From an uncultured Phycisphaerales bacterium (GTDB lineage: Bacteria; Planctomycetota; Phycisphaerae; Sedimentisphaerales; Anaerobacaceae): 33,123 bases of DNA. A model generated the notes under the pieces. The model was not told the DNA's origin. It saw only the letters and a list, made by a program, of their open reading frames with translations, and made no database searches. Shown piece by piece: positions 31,251 to 33,123 of the stretch. Numbering within the stretch: the first letter of the stretch is position 1; every line of letters starts with the position of its first letter. A program made the translations under genes and the position numbers. The stretch is taken from assembly GCA_937927975.1 (NCBI GenBank), contig CALEZT010000053.1:1-33123 (forward strand), read 5' to 3'.

Positions 31251-31881
31251 TCGCGCGAGCGTCCTGTCGTGGGCGATGGCTGCCGCCGGTCTGATTCTGG
31301 TTCTGTGGCCCCAGACCGGCCAGTGCCAGCGGTCTCGTCGGGGGACGGACCAGACGACCGCGGCGGTCGATCCGAACGCCGCGGCGCAACCCGGTTCTTG
31401 GGCCAGTTTCGACATCATTCTCAAGCGAAACATCTTCTCCCGCCAGCGAACGGCGCCCCGTCCCGTGGTCGAGAGAAGAGAGGAGCCTGCGCGGATCATG
31501 CCCAATCCCGAGTCGTACTTCTTGCTCAAGGGCGTCGTGCAGGAGAACGACGATTTCATCGCGTTCATCGAGGATACCCAGAACGGCACGGTCCTGCGAC
31601 TGCGCCGCGGCGACCCGGTCGCGCGAGGCGCCATCAAGACGCTGACCCTCGACGGGCTCGAATACGTTCACGAGGATCGGACGACCGTCGTTGAGATGGG
31701 GCGCGATCTCGAAGGGGGCCACGGCAACCTGACCACCCGTCAGATGCTCGACTTGGTGGCGACGCCGGCGCCTGCGCCGACCGGGCAGTCTACGACCCCC
31801 CCAGCGGCAGCGCCCTCGGGAGCGGAGTCCGACATCATCAGACGCCTCATGGAGCAACGAAAACAACAAATCGGACAGTAG
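31231..31881 (+). CDS. GspC-like protein with homology-region (HR) domain
   Basis: The protein has 216 residues. GGAGGT precedes ATG 31231, and the gene overlaps gspM by 20 bp. A signal peptide or N-terminal anchor (about 10-32) is followed by a linker and a beta domain (about 60-150: 'FDIILKRNIFSRQ', 'YFLLKGVVQENDDFIAFIEDTQNGTVLRLRRGD', 'TLTLDGLEYVHED') that matches the HR domain of GspC, the link between the inner-membrane platform and the secretin. The equivalent in type IV pili is PilP. The C-terminal 60 residues are Pro/Ala-rich, ending in a charged helix instead of a PDZ or coiled-coil module. Its place directly before gspD fits the GspC role. Confidence 0.7.
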   Translation: MKTKCSSRASVLSWAMAAAGLILVLWPQTGQCQRSRRGTDQTTAAVDPNAAAQPGSWASFDIILKRNIFSRQRTAPRPVVERREEPARIMPNPESYFLLKGVVQENDDFIAFIEDTQNGTVLRLRRGDPVARGAIKTLTLDGLEYVHEDRTTVVEMGRDLEGGHGNLTTRQMLDLVATPAPAPTGQSTTPPAAAPSGAESDIIRRLMEQRKQQIGQ

Positions 31882-31932
31882 CCTGGCGGTTCGGGACGTC
31901 CTGTCATTGACCTGTGCGAAGGAGTGAGTGCA

Positions 31933-33123
31933 ATGCGATCATGTAGAGTCAAAAAGGTAGGCTTGGTCCTGACGACAGCCTTCATCGTCTTGTCCGGCGT
32001 CGTCTCGGCCCAGGAGTCCTCCGGCCCGCCGTCCCAAAGGCGGACCGATCCGGTGGAGGTGGTCAAGACCAACGGAGAGATCCGGGTCAAGCTCAACTTC
32101 CAGGACGCCCCCTTGCAGACGGTTCTGGAGTACCTTTCGGAGACCGCGGGGCTGACGATCATCTCGGACGAGACCCTGTCCGACAGCCGGATGACGGTGA
32201 TCAGTCGTCAGCCCATCCCGCTGGCGGAGGCGGTCTCCTTGATCAACTCAATTCTCAAGGAAAAAGGTCTGACCACGGTCCTGACGGCCAGGACCCTCAA
32301 GGTGGTGACCCTGGCGAACGCCAAGAAGGAGAACGTCCCGGTCCTCGTAGGCCGCGACCCCAACGCGGTCGTCGCCGGCGACAGCGTCGTGACGTATGTC
32401 ATCCCGGTGGCGCACGTGACGGCCACCGCCTTGAAGGACAACCTCGAATCGCTGCGCCCGGAATACGCCAGCATCGAAGCCAATGAAGACGGCAACGCCC
32501 TGATCATCACCGACACCACAGCCAACATCAGGCGTCTGATGCAGATCGTGGTGGCTCTGGACACGCACATGGCGTCGGTGGCGGAGATCCGCGTTTTCCG
32601 GCTGACCAACGCCACCGCGGCCAGCACCGCGACGCTGATCAACAACATCTTTGAACAGCAGGCCCAGGGCACCAGCCGGAACCGCTCCAATAATCGCGGG
32701 GGCGCGGGCGGGGGACCCTTTGAAATGATGATGCAGATGCGAGGCGGTGACCGGGGCGGCCGGCCCGGCCAGACCTCCCAGAGCGGCCAGGCGGGTGGCT
32801 CCATGAACGTTCAGGTCGTTGCGGCCGCCGACGAGCAGACCAATTCCGTCGTCGTTCGCGGTCCCTCAGAGGCTCTGATGCTGGTCGCGGAGATCATCGA
32901 ATCGCTCGACGACAAGACCGCCAAGGTCGCCGACGTGCGGGTCTTCCAGCTCCGTTACGCCGACGCGACGAACACGGCCGATGTGATCAACCAGCTCTTC
33001 AACCAGAGCCAAACCTCGACCTCCAGAAATCGGAGCGGCCGTGGCGCGATGCAGACCGATATGGGGCCGATGATGTTCCGCGGCCCGTTCGGCGGGCCCG
33101 GTGGCGAGACGCAGGCCGAGGGC
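31933..33123 (+). CDS. gspD: Type II secretin GspD, N-terminal part (3' end beyond window)
   Basis: The 397 visible residues start at ATG 31933 with a signal peptide (1-27, ending 'VVSA'). An N0-like domain (about 48-115, 'LNFQDAPLQTVLEYLSETAGL') is followed by N1 (about 150-207), N2 (about 213-318) and the beginning of N3 (about 330 on). N1, N2 and N3 share the ring-building-motif fold, shown by 'IPVAHVTATALKDNLESL', 'FRLTNATAASTATLINNIF' and 'FQLRYADATNTADVINQLF'. N2 and N3 each contain a Gly/Arg/Met-rich insert after this helix (residues 247-290 and from 361 on), both beginning TSRNRS. The outer-membrane barrel domain is beyond the window. The gene lies 51 bp after the GspC-like gene, with AAGGAG (31919-31924) before its start. 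Confidence 0.93.
   Translation, partial: MRSCRVKKVGLVLTTAFIVLSGVVSAQESSGPPSQRRTDPVEVVKTNGEIRVKLNFQDAPLQTVLEYLSETAGLTIISDETLSDSRMTVISRQPIPLAEAVSLINSILKEKGLTTVLTARTLKVVTLANAKKENVPVLVGRDPNAVVAGDSVVTYVIPVAHVTATALKDNLESLRPEYASIEANEDGNALIITDTTANIRRLMQIVVALDTHMASVAEIRVFRLTNATAASTATLINNIFEQQAQGTSRNRSNNRGGAGGGPFEMMMQMRGGDRGGRPGQTSQSGQAGGSMNVQVVAAADEQTNSVVVRGPSEALMLVAEIIESLDDKTAKVADVRVFQLRYADATNTADVINQLFNQSQTSTSRNRSGRGAMQTDMGPMMFRGPFGGPGGETQAEG

Noticed and set aside
1..33123. CRISPR array, tRNA, rRNA, insertion sequence or prophage
   Set aside because: No regularly spaced repeats, cloverleaf-like genes, transposase or phage proteins, or terminal inverted repeats were seen on either strand.

Overview
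The window is GC-rich, densely coded bacterial DNA with no rRNA, tRNA, insertion sequence, phage gene or CRISPR array. A planctomycete, probably of the Phycisphaerae type, is the best guess. The reasons are a very large beta-repeat envelope protein, a secreted PQQ-type beta-propeller, a CBM9-like secreted protein, Gly/Arg/Met-rich secreted proteins and a type II secretion operon in the order E-F-G-H-I-J-K-L-M-C-D. This assignment is inference from gene content; no marker gene is present.

Layout. (1) 1-6873, plus strand: the 3' end of a probable vWA/DUF3520-type gene, then a 2157-residue exported protein that looks like an internal duplication of a roughly 1070-residue unit, with membrane segments and a lipobox-like motif at the junction. 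(2) 6865-15839, minus strand: a seven-gene run with ATGA overlaps or short gaps. In transcription order it encodes an SH3b secreted protein, an M48 metallopeptidase lipoprotein, a CHASE2-adenylate cyclase, a metallo-beta-lactamase-fold hydrolase, two MscS-type channels with C-terminal cyclic-nucleotide-binding domains, and a PQQ-like beta-propeller. A sigma70-like promoter with an inverted repeat in its spacer lies upstream. (3) 16127-18977, plus strand: a three-gene proton-translocating transhydrogenase operon (pntAA-pntAB-pntB), followed by a separate CBM9-like protein (19057-19800). (4) 19822-21403, minus strand: an ECF sigma factor, a small single-TM protein and a membrane-anchored Spy/CpxP-like protein with a 15-residue tandem repeat, together resembling a CnrH-CnrY-CnrX signalling unit. 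(5) 21404-21994: a regulatory gap of about 590 bp with a doubtful small ORF and a perfect 14-bp palindrome. (6) 21995-33123, plus strand: a Gly/Met/Arg-rich secreted protein followed by the type II secretion genes gspE to gspD; gspD runs off the window.

How the genes may work together. The most interesting unit is region 2. It holds, in one apparent operon, an enzyme with all residues for making cAMP, a candidate hydrolase that could end the signal, two channels that should bind cAMP, and three extracytoplasmic proteins that could sense or remodel the envelope. I infer a self-contained envelope-stress or osmotic circuit that uses a cyclic nucleotide to gate ion flow. Each family is known separately; the combined circuit is my inference. 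The second notable point is the matching Gly/Arg/Met-rich segments in the secretin GspD and in the small secreted protein just upstream of gspE.
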